Assembly (NCBI GenBank): GCA_032260385.1 | Contig: JAVVEL010000001.1 | Location: 186,001-250,000, forward strand | Length of the DNA: 64,000 nucleotides | Direction of reading: 5' to 3' | Source of the DNA: UBA9300 sp032260385 | Lineage (GTDB): Bacteria > Bacteroidota > Bacteroidia > Bacteroidales > VadinHA17 | Shown here: positions 8,912 through 17,531 of the stretch, piece by piece | Position numbering within the stretch: position 1 is the stretch's first letter | Layout: the number at the start of each line of letters is the position of its first letter | The notes under the pieces: model-generated | Database searches by the model: none | Told to the model about the DNA's origin: nothing | The model's input: the letters and a program-made list of their open reading frames with translations, nothing else | Made by a program: the position numbers and the translations under genes

Positions 8912-8919
8912 TACTTTTG
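8912..8919 (+). promoter_or_regulatory. -7 element of the CBS-nadK operon
   Basis: TACTTTTG matches TAnnTTTG exactly. It contains the TTG (8917) that opens the longest frame, so that TTG cannot be the start; transcription would begin near 8926. No clear -33 box. Confidence 0.55.
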
Positions 8920-8952
8920 ATATGTAATATACTTATAAGAATTATTTCGTCT

Positions 8953-9618
8953 GTGCTGGCAAAAGAACTAATATCAGAAGTGGTATCTGAACTGAAGACG
9001 TCTGATACCGGGCAGAAGGCTCTCAACTGGATGGAGGTCTTCCGTATTTCACATCTGCCTATCGTTAATAATCTTGTCTTCCTCGGGCTCATTTCAGATA
9101 CTGATATTTATGACCTGAATGATGCTGAACAACCCATTGGCAACCATAAACTTTCATTAATAAAACCCTTCGTCAGGCTCGATCAGCATATCTTTGACGT
9201 GATAAGCCTTGCTGCCAGGCTCAAGCTGTCCCTGGTGCCTGTACTGGATGATCATGATCATTACAAAGGAGTAATTCTGGTTAGCGACCTGATTGAGCAG
9301 CTGGCTAACATGTCGTCACTGAAAGAACCGGGAGGACTCATCGTACTCGATTTATTGCAGAATGATTATTCTCTCTCCCAGATAGCCCAGATTGTTGAAA
9401 GCAATGATGCAAAAATTCTGAATCTTTATATTTCATCACCACCCGATTCAACGAGGATGGAGGTGACACTCAAACTGAATACCAATAACCTGATGCCCGT
9501 GATCAGGACATTTGAGCGTTTTCAATATGAAGTGATGGCATGGCACGGTGATGAAGATGACATGGATAGTTTCTATTCGGACCGTTTCGATTCCTTCATG
9601 CGGTACCTGGATATTTAA
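8953..9618 (+). CDS. CBS-domain protein upstream of NAD kinase
   Basis: A 221-residue protein with two CBS motifs near the N-terminus (FRISHLPIVNNLVFLGLISDTDIYDL and LAARLKLSLVPVLDDHDHYKGVILVSDLI) and a C-terminal alpha/beta region that may be ACT-like. CBS pairs bind adenine nucleotides. Start choice: the longer frame begins with a TTG inside the promoter, so I use GTG at 8953 (VLAKELISE). It lies 12 bases before nadK, so it may sense NAD(P) or adenylate status for that enzyme; this is inference from position. Confidence 0.8.
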   Translation: MLAKELISEVVSELKTSDTGQKALNWMEVFRISHLPIVNNLVFLGLISDTDIYDLNDAEQPIGNHKLSLIKPFVRLDQHIFDVISLAARLKLSLVPVLDDHDHYKGVILVSDLIEQLANMSSLKEPGGLIVLDLLQNDYSLSQIAQIVESNDAKILNLYISSPPDSTRMEVTLKLNTNNLMPVIRTFERFQYEVMAWHGDEDDMDSFYSDRFDSFMRYLDI

Positions 9619-9630
9619 AATAAAATCTTA

Positions 9631-10494
9631 ATGCTTAAAGAAATAGCAATTTTCGGGTCCGACAATGGTATTACCACGGCTGAGTGTCTGAATAATATAA
9701 TGCCTGTTCTTGAGACTCACCGGATGAATATATTATTGCACGAAAACCTCGCAAAGACATTTAATACCGGTTCATACAGGACATTCAAAAACATTTACAA
9801 TGAGAATATTAAGCCGGATCTTATCCTGAGTGTGGGGGGCGATGGTACTTTTCTTGAAAGTGTCCTGCAGGTGAGGGATTCAGGTATACCTATTGCGGGT
9901 GTAAATGCCGGCAGAATGGGTTTTCTTGCAAATATTCACGATGATATAGCCGGTTCGCTGGAAAAGATCATCAGGCGTGAATATACCCTTATCGACCGTC
10001 ATCTTATTGAACTTGTCGAACCCTTTGGCGTTATGGGATCATCAAATGTGGCTCTTAACGATATAACAATACAGAAGGCTGACCTTAATATGATAAGGGT
10101 AAAAGTCTTCGTGGATGATCTATACCTGAATACATACTGGTCGGATGGTTTGATCATCTCAACGGCCACGGGATCAACTGCTTACAATATGAGTACGGGC
10201 GGACCAATACTGTCGCCCGCTGACAGGAGCATAATTATATCTCCCTTATCACCCCATACCCTGAGTGTCAGACCCATAGTTCTTCCGGGCAATAGCTGCC
10301 TGCGCATGGAAGTCGAGGGCAGAAGTCCTGAATACCTTGTTACGTGCGACTTCAGGTCAGTACGACTTCCTTTCTTCAGGGAGCTTGTAATATCACAGGC
10401 AGGATACACAATAAAGACTATTAATGTTGAAGGTCAGGATTTTTTCAGCACGCTTAGAAATAAACTAATGTGGGGAGCTGACCGCCGTAATTGA
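9631..10494 (+). CDS. nadK: NAD kinase
   Basis: A 287-residue ATP-NAD kinase that makes NADP. The GGDG motif is in LSVGGDGTFLES, followed by NAGRMGFLANI, then LNDITIQK with the NE/ND substrate site, and the Gly-rich SDGLIISTATGSTAYNMSTGGPI. The tail closes with normal beta-sheet segments. Length is normal. It sits directly after the CBS gene and before two outer membrane protein genes, the usual Bacteroidota order. Confidence 0.96.
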   Translation: MLKEIAIFGSDNGITTAECLNNIMPVLETHRMNILLHENLAKTFNTGSYRTFKNIYNENIKPDLILSVGGDGTFLESVLQVRDSGIPIAGVNAGRMGFLANIHDDIAGSLEKIIRREYTLIDRHLIELVEPFGVMGSSNVALNDITIQKADLNMIRVKVFVDDLYLNTYWSDGLIISTATGSTAYNMSTGGPILSPADRSIIISPLSPHTLSVRPIVLPGNSCLRMEVEGRSPEYLVTCDFRSVRLPFFRELVISQAGYTIKTINVEGQDFFSTLRNKLMWGADRRN

Positions 10495-10539
10495 TCTTCT
10501 TTTTCAATAATTCTTTTAGGATAGTTATTAATGGATTAT

Positions 10540-10547
10540 TATATTTG
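10540..10547 (+). promoter_or_regulatory. Candidate -7 element for the envelope operon
   Basis: TATATTTG lies 27 bases before the ATG of the gene at 10575. Upstream sequence is AT-rich without a clear -33 TTTG. Confidence 0.45.
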
Positions 10548-10574
10548 TAACAGTAATAATTTATACACATTGTT

Positions 10575-11321
10575 ATGAAACGGGTTTTCCTGCTACTGTT
10601 ATTGTTCATTTTTATCTATCCCGTTACTAAAGGGCAGTTATGGAAACTTCGGCGTTATGAGATTTATGGAGGGATTGGTACTGCCCAGGTATTTGGTGAT
10701 ATCGGAGGATATAGCATCGGGGAGAATGCCCTGGGCCTGAAAGACCTTATGATTAAACAGACACGTTTCAATATGAAGGCCGGGATGCGATACAGGGCAA
10801 AAGAAAAGTTCGCCCTTACCCTGGACCTTACCTTTGGATTGATGCATACTTCGGATGTCAGGGGAAGCAATGAAAGCAGGGATTATGAATCATCCATATC
10901 ACTCTTTGAACCAATGGTAAAGGCTGAATATTATTTCCTGAAAAATGATGTTGAAAGCAGCTATCGTTTTATCAAAGGGGAAAAAGTAATCAACTCTTTT
11001 ATAGCCCGCCTCGACGGCTATGTTTATACAGGACTGGGTCCGGCTTTCTACAGGGCCAAACCAAATGAAGCACTGGAGGCAAGAGATATTAGAAACTCGG
11101 GTGTGGCCCTGGCAATTCCCATTGGTTTGGGGATTAACTACCTGTTCAGCCCACATTCACTGATTGGTTTCGATTTTGGACTAAGATATACCACTTCTGA
11201 CTATATTGACGGCTACACCTCGCAATTTTCAAGCCGTAATGACGTTTATTACTTTATGACTTTCGTTTATACACATAAACTGAAAACATCGGAAAAAGGA
11301 TTACCGTCTTTCAGGAAGTAA
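10575..11321 (+). CDS. Outer membrane beta-barrel protein, DUF6089-like neighbour
   Basis: A 248-residue protein with a signal peptide (MKRVFLLLLLFIFIYPVTKGQ). It then shows alternating hydrophobic/aromatic strands typical of an eight-stranded outer membrane barrel: YEIYGGIGTAQVFGDIGG, GYVYTGLGPAFYRA, LIGFDFGLRYTTSDY, VYYFMTFVYTHKL. It resembles the next gene (DUF6089 family) in its opening 'GGIG..FGDIG' pattern, suggesting relationship or duplication. The function is unknown. It lies just upstream of uppS-bamA, which suggests a role in envelope assembly. Confidence 0.7.
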   Translation: MKRVFLLLLLFIFIYPVTKGQLWKLRRYEIYGGIGTAQVFGDIGGYSIGENALGLKDLMIKQTRFNMKAGMRYRAKEKFALTLDLTFGLMHTSDVRGSNESRDYESSISLFEPMVKAEYYFLKNDVESSYRFIKGEKVINSFIARLDGYVYTGLGPAFYRAKPNEALEARDIRNSGVALAIPIGLGINYLFSPHSLIGFDFGLRYTTSDYIDGYTSQFSSRNDVYYFMTFVYTHKLKTSEKGLPSFRK

Positions 11322-11352
11322 ATAAAGTGATAAATAAGGAATATTATTATTA

Positions 11353-12045
11353 ATGAAGAGGTACTTTTGGCTTGTTTTCTTATTTGCCTTTGTTATGCCT
11401 CTGAGCGCCCAAAGAAATTCAGACTATGGCGTTTTCGGAGGGATTTCATATTATATGGGAGATATTAACCCCGAAACCTTCTTTTATGGGTCATCACCCG
11501 CAGTGGGAATAATCTACAGGTATAATTTTCATCCCAGGCATGCCCTGAGAACCAATCTTTTCTACGGGAGCATAGGGGCAAACGACCTTGACTTCAGTAA
11601 TGATTTCCAGCAGAACAGGGCTCAGTCATTCAGGGCTTCCCTGCTTGAATGGGCTGTGCAGTTCGAATTTAATTTCCTGCCTTATACAACAACTGGCAAG
11701 TGGTGGGATTTTTCTCCTTATTTTGCTGCCGGAGCAGGTGCCTGCCTCCTGAGTAGGGAGAACGTGGTACTTACTCCAGTTATACCTCTTTCAGTAGGTG
11801 TCAAAGTAAATATCTATAAAAATCTGGGATTGGAGCTGGAATATGGCGCTCGTAAAACATTTTATGATAACTTTGACGGCTTAAGTGATAATATCGACCC
11901 TGATCATCATACCTGGACTCACAATAATGACTGGTATATGTTTACGGGGGTGACACTTACATGGAAGATGTTCCATGATATGATCAGCTGCCCGGCCTAT
12001 GATGAATACTGGGATGGTAAAAACAAAAAAAGGAAAAAAAGGTAA
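11353..12045 (+). CDS. DUF6089 family outer membrane protein
   Basis: A 230-residue protein with a signal peptide (MKRYFWLVFLFAFVMPLSAQ), then YGVFGGISYYMGDINP, the hallmark opening of the DUF6089 family that is conserved in Bacteroidota beside uppS and bamA. Repeated amphipathic beta strands (ALRTNLFYGSIG, WAVQFEFNFLPY, LGLELEYGARK, WYMFTGVTLTWKM) fit a small barrel. A Lys-rich C-terminus (KNKKRKKR) follows. The stop overlaps the uppS start in TAATG, so it is coupled to uppS. Role unknown. Confidence 0.8.
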   Translation: MKRYFWLVFLFAFVMPLSAQRNSDYGVFGGISYYMGDINPETFFYGSSPAVGIIYRYNFHPRHALRTNLFYGSIGANDLDFSNDFQQNRAQSFRASLLEWAVQFEFNFLPYTTTGKWWDFSPYFAAGAGACLLSRENVVLTPVIPLSVGVKVNIYKNLGLELEYGARKTFYDNFDGLSDNIDPDHHTWTHNNDWYMFTGVTLTWKMFHDMISCPAYDEYWDGKNKKRKKR

Positions 12046-12797
12046 TGTCTCTCAAAAACCAGATAGATCTCAAATGCCTCCCAAGGCATGTTGCCATAAT
12101 AATGGATGGCAATGGACGATGGGCATTGCAGAAGGGCAAAGACCGTAACTACGGGCACAGGAAGGGTGTCGATACAGTAAGGGAGATTATCGAATCTTCG
12201 GCTGAACTCGGAATTCAATACCTTACACTGTATGCTTTTTCAACTGAAAACTGGAACAGACCATGGGAAGAAGTGGAAGCATTGATGGAACTGATGGTGC
12301 ATTCATTGAATAATGAAACAAAGAAACTTGTAAATAATAATATCACCCTGAAAGTAATTGGTGATATAGACAGGCTCTCAGCAGGAGTAAGGGAAAGCCT
12401 GGATTATACCCTTGAACAAACGTCAAAGTGCACCGGGATGACTCTCATTGTTGCACTCAGTTACAGCTCCCGCTGGGAGATGGTTAAGGCAGTAAGGGAT
12501 ATAGCTTATAAAATAAAAGAGGAAAAAATTGATCCCGCCAACATTGACGATAAAATATTTGAAAACTATCTTACCACAAGGAATATACCCGACCCCGAAT
12601 TACTTATAAGAACAAGCGGCGAAATACGTATAAGCAATTTTCTTTTGTGGCAGTTAGCATACAGCGAGTTATACTTTACTGAAACACTTTGGCCTGATTT
12701 TGGTAAAGAAGATTTGTACAGGGCCTTAATAGAATATCAGAAAAGAGAAAGAAGATTTGGAAAAACTAGCGAACAGGTGCATGAAAACGGAAACTGA
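12045..12797 (+). CDS. uppS: Isoprenyl transferase (undecaprenyl diphosphate synthase)
   Basis: A 250-residue cis-prenyltransferase that builds undecaprenyl diphosphate from FPP and IPP for peptidoglycan and glycan lipids. The motif HVAIIMDGNGRWA carries the catalytic Asp. GHRKGVDTVREI, LTLYAFSTENWNRP, SYSSRWEM, and RTSGEIRISNFLLWQ with SELYF complete the family set. RTSGE replaces the commoner RTGGE, a conservative change. It overlaps both neighbours, so translation is coupled to DUF6089 and bamA. Confidence 0.96.
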   Translation: MSLKNQIDLKCLPRHVAIIMDGNGRWALQKGKDRNYGHRKGVDTVREIIESSAELGIQYLTLYAFSTENWNRPWEEVEALMELMVHSLNNETKKLVNNNITLKVIGDIDRLSAGVRESLDYTLEQTSKCTGMTLIVALSYSSRWEMVKAVRDIAYKIKEEKIDPANIDDKIFENYLTTRNIPDPELLIRTSGEIRISNFLLWQLAYSELYFTETLWPDFGKEDLYRALIEYQKRERRFGKTSEQVHENGN

Positions 12798-15291
12798 TAT
12801 GTTGAGTAAATTCTTGATATCTTTTGCAATAAGCATATTATTTATATTCCCGCTTGATCTTCGGGCACAGGAAGACGGCAGGATAATGGATTACATGGAC
12901 CCCGGAGAATATGTGGTGGGCGATATAACAGTGTCAGGTGTAAAATACCTTGATACTAATGCTATCGTTGGCCTGTCGGGCATAAGAAAATATTCAAGGA
13001 TACTGGTGCCGGGAGAGGTAATAACAAACGCTGTCCAGAAACTCTGGAGCCAGGGCCTTTTTTCAGATGTTAAGATAAGCGCTACAGAAATCCGGTCTGA
13101 TACCATATTCCTTAATATTTACCTCGGCGAAAGAGCACGTATATCATCCGTTGAGTACTTCGGGATAAAGCAGAATGAAGTTCAGGACGTAACTGATAAG
13201 GTTAACCTGATGGCCGGGAGCCAGGTAACAGACCATGTAATATCCAATACCATATCAATAATCAAGGACCACTTCATTGAAAAGGGCTTCCTTAATACAG
13301 ATGTGAGGATTATTCAGAAAGATGACCCTCAAACCCCTAACAGTATAAAAATCAATGTTCATATTGATAAAAACGACAGGGTCAAGATAGACGATATTGT
13401 CTTCGAGGGTAATGAGGCCTTTCCTGATAAGAGGCTCAGAAGGGTAATGAAAAATACAAAAAAGCAAAACCTGAATATTTTCAAAGCTTCAAAATACATA
13501 GAAGACAAGTATGAAGAGGACAAGGAAAGCCTTGTTACTTTCTATAATGAAAACGGCTACCGTGATTTCAGGATATTGAATGATACAGTCATTGATATCT
13601 CCGATGACAAGGTGGTAATGGCCATAATGCTTGATGAGGGCAGGCAGTATCACTTTGGCGATATTGAATGGGTGGGCAACAGTATATACCCTAAAGGTCT
13701 TCTTACCCAGGTACTTAATATTAATAAAGGAGATATCTACAACCAGACCCTGCTCAACGAAAGGCTTAACTATGATGAGGATGCCGTATCGTCCCTCTAT
13801 CTGAATAACGGCTATCTATTCTCCAGCCTTATGCCCGTTGAAAAAGATATAGCTAATGATTCGATTGACCTCGAAATAAGAATACATGAAGGCGAACAGG
13901 CAACGCTCAACAGGGTAATCATAAAGGGTAATACCCGTACCAATGAACATGTTGTAAGACGCGAGCTTTATACCAGGCCGGGTGACCTCTTCAGTAAAGA
14001 TGCTATCATACGGTCGGCAAGGCAGGTGGCAGTGCTGGGTCATTTCGACCCTGAAAAGATTAATCCGCAACCACTTATGAACCCGGCTGAAGGAACCGTT
14101 GACCTGGAATATCCGCTTGAAGAAACAGCAAATGACCAGTTCGAAATATCCGGCGGCTGGGGCGCAGGAATGCTGGTTGGAACAGTGGGGGTAAGGTTCA
14201 ACAATTTTGCGATGAAGAACTTCTTCAAGCCGTCTGAATGGAGGCCTTACCCGAGTGGTGACGGCCAGTCGCTAAGTATTCGGGCACAATCGAACGGAAG
14301 AATTTACCAGTCATATAATATCTCATTTATGGAACCATGGCTGGGAGGGGAAAAGCCCAACTCATTCACAGTATCGGCTTACAGGTCAGTTATGACCAAC
14401 GGTGACAAAAGGGGAGTCGAAAGCAGGCAGTCAATGATCATCGACGGTGTGTCAACAGGTTTGGGGAAACGACTGGCATGGCCCGATGATTTTTTCAGCC
14501 TTTACGCCGAACTGGGCTACCAGAGATATAATCTCGATAATTACGATTATTATAACTTCCTGTTCCGCAACGGCGAGGCCAATATGCTGTCGCTGACAAC
14601 AAGACTTACGCGTTTCTCAACCGCACCAAGCCTTATCTACCCACGTCGCGGATCATCATTCAGCCTGTCATTGCAGCTTACACCTCCCTATTCACTGTTA
14701 AACGGCAAGGATTATTCCGATGCTAGCGACCAGGAGAAATACAGGTGGATAGAATTCCATAAGTGGGTGTTCAAGGGAGATTATTACTATGAGCTTTTTG
14801 ATAAGTTTGTTATGAACACCAGGGTGTCATTTGGTTACCTTGGCAATTATAACAAGGATATAGGACCCTCACCCTTCGAAAATTTCTACCTGGGAGGCGA
14901 CGGAATGACAGGTTACAGCTTTTATGGCCGCGATGTGATAGCCCTCAGGGGATATGAGAACGGTAGCCTTACACCAACAATAATTAAGGATAATAAAAGA
15001 GTATATGTGGGTAACGTATATTCAAAACTTACTTTTGAACTAAGATACCCCCTTACGCTTAATCCACAGGCTACAATCTACCTGCTTACCTTCCTTGAAG
15101 CAGGGAAATCATGGTACGAACTTAAAGAATTTAACCCTTTCAAGATGCACAGATCGGCCGGGGTAGGCTTGCGGGCTAACCTGCCAATGTTCGGCCTTCT
15201 TGGCATTGACTGGGCATATGGTTTTGACCCGGTACCCGGACAGGATGTGCATGGGTCACAGTTCCATTTTGTGATGGGACAACAATTTTAG
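12781..15291 (+). CDS. bamA: BamA outer membrane protein assembly factor
   Basis: About 836 residues: a signal peptide ending at FPLDLRAQ, five POTRA repeats (roughly residues 40-415, for example YVVGDITVSGVKYLDTNAI, RVKIDDIVFEGNEAFPD), then an Omp85 barrel with GGWGAG and a C-terminal FVMGQQF ending in Phe. BamA inserts beta-barrel proteins into the outer membrane. The longest frame opens with TTG at 12757 inside uppS. ATG at 12781 and ATG at 12799 are better; 12799 gives the cleaner signal peptide, and I report 12781 because an AGG sits upstream. It is cotranscribed with two Skp-like chaperones. Confidence 0.95.
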   Translation: MKTETDMLSKFLISFAISILFIFPLDLRAQEDGRIMDYMDPGEYVVGDITVSGVKYLDTNAIVGLSGIRKYSRILVPGEVITNAVQKLWSQGLFSDVKISATEIRSDTIFLNIYLGERARISSVEYFGIKQNEVQDVTDKVNLMAGSQVTDHVISNTISIIKDHFIEKGFLNTDVRIIQKDDPQTPNSIKINVHIDKNDRVKIDDIVFEGNEAFPDKRLRRVMKNTKKQNLNIFKASKYIEDKYEEDKESLVTFYNENGYRDFRILNDTVIDISDDKVVMAIMLDEGRQYHFGDIEWVGNSIYPKGLLTQVLNINKGDIYNQTLLNERLNYDEDAVSSLYLNNGYLFSSLMPVEKDIANDSIDLEIRIHEGEQATLNRVIIKGNTRTNEHVVRRELYTRPGDLFSKDAIIRSARQVAVLGHFDPEKINPQPLMNPAEGTVDLEYPLEETANDQFEISGGWGAGMLVGTVGVRFNNFAMKNFFKPSEWRPYPSGDGQSLSIRAQSNGRIYQSYNISFMEPWLGGEKPNSFTVSAYRSVMTNGDKRGVESRQSMIIDGVSTGLGKRLAWPDDFFSLYAELGYQRYNLDNYDYYNFLFRNGEANMLSLTTRLTRFSTAPSLIYPRRGSSFSLSLQLTPPYSLLNGKDYSDASDQEKYRWIEFHKWVFKGDYYYELFDKFVMNTRVSFGYLGNYNKDIGPSPFENFYLGGDGMTGYSFYGRDVIALRGYENGSLTPTIIKDNKRVYVGNVYSKLTFELRYPLTLNPQATIYLLTFLEAGKSWYELKEFNPFKMHRSAGVGLRANLPMFGLLGIDWAYGFDPVPGQDVHGSQFHFVMGQQF

Positions 15292-15310
15292 AAATTTAAA
15301 ATTATCAGAT

Positions 15311-15826
15311 ATGAAGAAAATAACTTTACTTTTTACAGCTTTAATATTTCTGGCAGCTACAGCAGTTGCCCAGAAATATGCATTTGTCGATACAGAATAT
15401 ATCCTGAATAATATACCATCCTATACTGCAGCACAGGAAAAACTGGATGAATTATCAAAGGGATGGGAGCAGGAAATAAGCGATGCCTACAATATGGTGG
15501 AAGAGATGTATAAAAACTACCAGAATGAAGTGGTTCTCCTTTCGCGCGAAGCAAAAATTAAACGTGAGGAGGAAATCATTAAAAAAGAACAGGAAGCCAA
15601 GGAATTGCAGAATAAATACTTTGGCGTTGAAGGTGAACTTTATGCCAAAAGACAGGAGCTCATCCAGCCCATACAGGATGAAATATATAATGCCGTAAAA
15701 GAAATAGCTGCCAGCGGTAACTATGCGGTTATTTTCGATACTTCGGCTGGCATGAATATGCTATATACAGATCCCAGATATGATCTTAGTGATGAAGTAC
15801 TTGAAAAATTAGGTTATAAGAATTAA
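15311..15826 (+). CDS. OmpH/Skp family periplasmic chaperone, copy 1
   Basis: A 171-residue protein with a signal peptide (MKKITLLFTALIFLAATAVAQ), then KYAFVDTEYILNNIPSY, a long helical coiled-coil hairpin rich in Glu and Lys (residues 40-125), and the closing AVIFDTSAGMNMLYTD. This is the Skp fold, a trimer that carries unfolded outer membrane proteins to BamA. It lies 19 bases after bamA. A second copy follows after 48 bases. Confidence 0.92.
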   Translation: MKKITLLFTALIFLAATAVAQKYAFVDTEYILNNIPSYTAAQEKLDELSKGWEQEISDAYNMVEEMYKNYQNEVVLLSREAKIKREEEIIKKEQEAKELQNKYFGVEGELYAKRQELIQPIQDEIYNAVKEIAASGNYAVIFDTSAGMNMLYTDPRYDLSDEVLEKLGYKN

Positions 15827-15831
15827 ATAAT

Positions 15832-15839
15832 TACTTTTG
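15832..15839 (+). promoter_or_regulatory. Candidate internal -7 element for the second ompH
   Basis: TACTTTTG matches TAnnTTTG in the 48-base gap between the two ompH genes. No -33 box at 19-21 bases. It may allow extra expression of the second chaperone. Confidence 0.35.
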
Positions 15840-15874
15840 CAGGATTAAATAAAAACAATACTAAAAAGAGAACG

Positions 15875-16393
15875 ATGAAAAGACTAATTGGATTACTGGC
15901 ATTTGCATTGATTTTTATGGCAGGCCAGAACGTGACTGCACAGGACTTTAAGTTCGGGCATATCGATTCAGACCAGCTGTTTTCAATAATGCCGGAGAGG
16001 GATACAATCATTGCTCAGATGCAGGCACTGCAGACCGAGCTGCAAAATACACTCGAAATAATGCAGGTAGAATACAATAATAAACTCAATGATTATACCA
16101 ATGAGGCTGAAAAACTTTCCGACCTTGTTCGTCAGACCAAGGAAGAAGAGTTAACGGGCTTACAGCAGAGAATTACAAATTTTCAGCAAAATGCCGACCA
16201 GCAGCTTCAGAGTAAGCAGGCTGAGTTGATGCAACCAGTTATTGCGAAATTTGAAAAAGCCATCAAGGATGTGGCCAGGGAAAATGGCTTTACCTATATC
16301 TTTGATATCTCACGGGGTTCAATAGTATATTTTGATGAAACAAAAAGTGAGGATATAATGGAAAAGGTTAAGACAAAACTCGGGATACAGTAA
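15875..16393 (+). CDS. OmpH/Skp family periplasmic chaperone, copy 2
   Basis: A 172-residue Skp-like protein with signal peptide MKRLIGLLAFALIFMAGQ...TAQ, the start segment FKFGHIDSDQLFSIMPERD, a Gln-rich coiled coil (residues 45-125), and YIFDISRGSIVYFDE. It differs from copy 1 in the coiled-coil composition, so the two may prefer different clients. A strong terminator follows at 16416-16445. Confidence 0.92.
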   Translation: MKRLIGLLAFALIFMAGQNVTAQDFKFGHIDSDQLFSIMPERDTIIAQMQALQTELQNTLEIMQVEYNNKLNDYTNEAEKLSDLVRQTKEEELTGLQQRITNFQQNADQQLQSKQAELMQPVIAKFEKAIKDVARENGFTYIFDISRGSIVYFDETKSEDIMEKVKTKLGIQ

Positions 16394-16415
16394 ATATTGT
16401 TTAATTTAATACAGG

Positions 16416-16445
16416 TGACCATCCTTCAGGGATGGTCATTTTTTT
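16416..16445 (+). terminator. Rho-independent terminator after bamA-ompH-ompH
   Basis: A perfect 9-base-pair stem (TGACCATCC / GGATGGTCA), a 5-base loop (TTCAG) and seven T residues. It ends the envelope operon, and murI begins only four bases after the T tract. Confidence 0.88.
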
Positions 16446-16449
16446 CATT

Positions 16450-17265
16450 ATGGATACCCTCAGCAATCAACCTGTCGGCTTGTTCGACTCCGGAGTGGGA
16501 GGATTAACGGTAGCCCATGCCATAAAACAGATACTGCCTGAAGAGACACTGGTCTATTTTGGCGATACTGCACACCTGCCCTACGGGGATAAGTCCGAAG
16601 GTGCCATAGTTAACTATAGCCGGAAAATCACCGAGTTCCTCCTGGGCCATGGTGCTAAAGTAATTCTTATAGCCTGTAATTCAGCTTCAGCCTCAGCTTA
16701 TTCAGTTTTGAAAAGCGAATACGGAGATAAGGTGCTTTTAATCGATGTGATAAGCCCCGTGATAGAATATATTGCAACAAAAAACTATTCCCGGGTAGGT
16801 GTAATAGGTACAAAAAGAACTATAAGCAGTGGTACTTATGAATCAGGCTTCAGTGACAGGGCGCCCGGAACAGAGATAGTATCCCTTGCCACACCCCTTC
16901 TCGTCCCTATGATAGAGGAAGGTTTTATTTTTGACGATATTTCCAATGCAATAATCCGCACCTATCTCTCCGATACAAAACTTGAAGACATACAGTCACT
17001 TGTACTGGGATGTACTCATTATCCCCTGATTAGAAACCAGATAAGTAAGTTTTATAACTTCGACATCGAGGTTGTTGATTCGGCCAGGGTGGTTGCATTG
17101 GATTTACGTGATAAACTTGAAAGGAACAGTCTTCTGAATAATGGCAAAAAAACCGGACAGGATAAATTTTTTGTATCTGACTATACACCATATTTTGAAA
17201 AAATAGCCAGGATGTTCTTTGAAGGAGGTGATGTTAATCTTACCGTTGCCGATATCTGGAACTGA
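16450..17265 (+). CDS. murI: Glutamate racemase
   Basis: A 271-residue racemase supplying D-glutamate for peptidoglycan. Catalytic and binding motifs are GLFDSGVGGLTV (Asp), YFGDTAHLPYG, IACNSASA (first Cys) and VLGCTHYPLI (second Cys). The longest frame begins at 16432, but that ATG lies inside the terminator stem; ATG at 16450 gives MDTLSNQPVGLFDSG, matching the family. How it is transcribed beyond the terminator (readthrough or its own promoter) is unclear. Confidence 0.94.
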   Translation: MDTLSNQPVGLFDSGVGGLTVAHAIKQILPEETLVYFGDTAHLPYGDKSEGAIVNYSRKITEFLLGHGAKVILIACNSASASAYSVLKSEYGDKVLLIDVISPVIEYIATKNYSRVGVIGTKRTISSGTYESGFSDRAPGTEIVSLATPLLVPMIEEGFIFDDISNAIIRTYLSDTKLEDIQSLVLGCTHYPLIRNQISKFYNFDIEVVDSARVVALDLRDKLERNSLLNNGKKTGQDKFFVSDYTPYFEKIARMFFEGGDVNLTVADIWN

Positions 17266-17308
17266 GATCCATTCACATTCTCCGAACACTGCTTGCAAAA
17301 CATTGAAA

Positions 17309-17328
17309 AACATGACTAAAATCATGTT
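17309..17328 (+). terminator. Weak hairpin after murI
   Basis: AACATGA / TCATGTT, 7 base pairs with a 6-base loop. It is followed on the plus strand by a run of A, not T, so termination on this strand is doubtful; it would suit the minus strand better. Confidence 0.3.
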
Positions 17329-17346
17329 CAAAAAAAAGACGATTTA

Positions 17347-17379
17347 TTGAATATTCACATTTTTATTTAGTTAATTTTG
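17347..17379 (+). promoter_or_regulatory. Candidate promoter of korAB
   Basis: TAATTTTG at 17372-17379 matches TAnnTTTG. TTG at 17347-17349 lies 22 bases upstream, slightly longer than the usual spacing. Transcription from here gives a leader of about 145 bases that holds the structure at 17445-17492. Confidence 0.5.
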
Positions 17380-17444
17380 CAATAAGAGCAAAGCAATTTT
17401 AACAGGTATCGAAACTAAGAGGAAAGGCATACTTAAACTCCCTG

Positions 17445-17492
17445 ATGCATATGAAAATCAAAGGTCTTCGTATGCATTTATTTTTAGACCTT
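17445..17492 (+). promoter_or_regulatory. Pseudoknot-capable leader structure upstream of korAB
   Basis: Two interleaved inverted repeats. Stem 1 pairs 17445-17454 with 17468-17477 (ATGCATATGA with TCGTATGCAT, ten pairs, one G-U). Its loop contains AAGGTCT (17461-17467), which is perfectly complementary to AGACCTT at 17486-17492. This is H-type pseudoknot geometry, 40 bases before the korA ATG. Part of stem 1 is the palindrome ATGCAT, which appears twice, so some complementarity is automatic. A regulatory role is inferred. Confidence 0.45.
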
Positions 17493-17531
17493 ATTGAACT
17501 GACTTTATAGTAAATAATTAAAATATAAGCA

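Noticed and set aside
8917..9618. Longest frame of the CBS protein starting with TTG at 8917
   Set aside because: The TTG lies inside the -7 element TACTTTTG. A start 36 bases further (GTG, 8953) fits a transcribed leader and the protein N-terminus.
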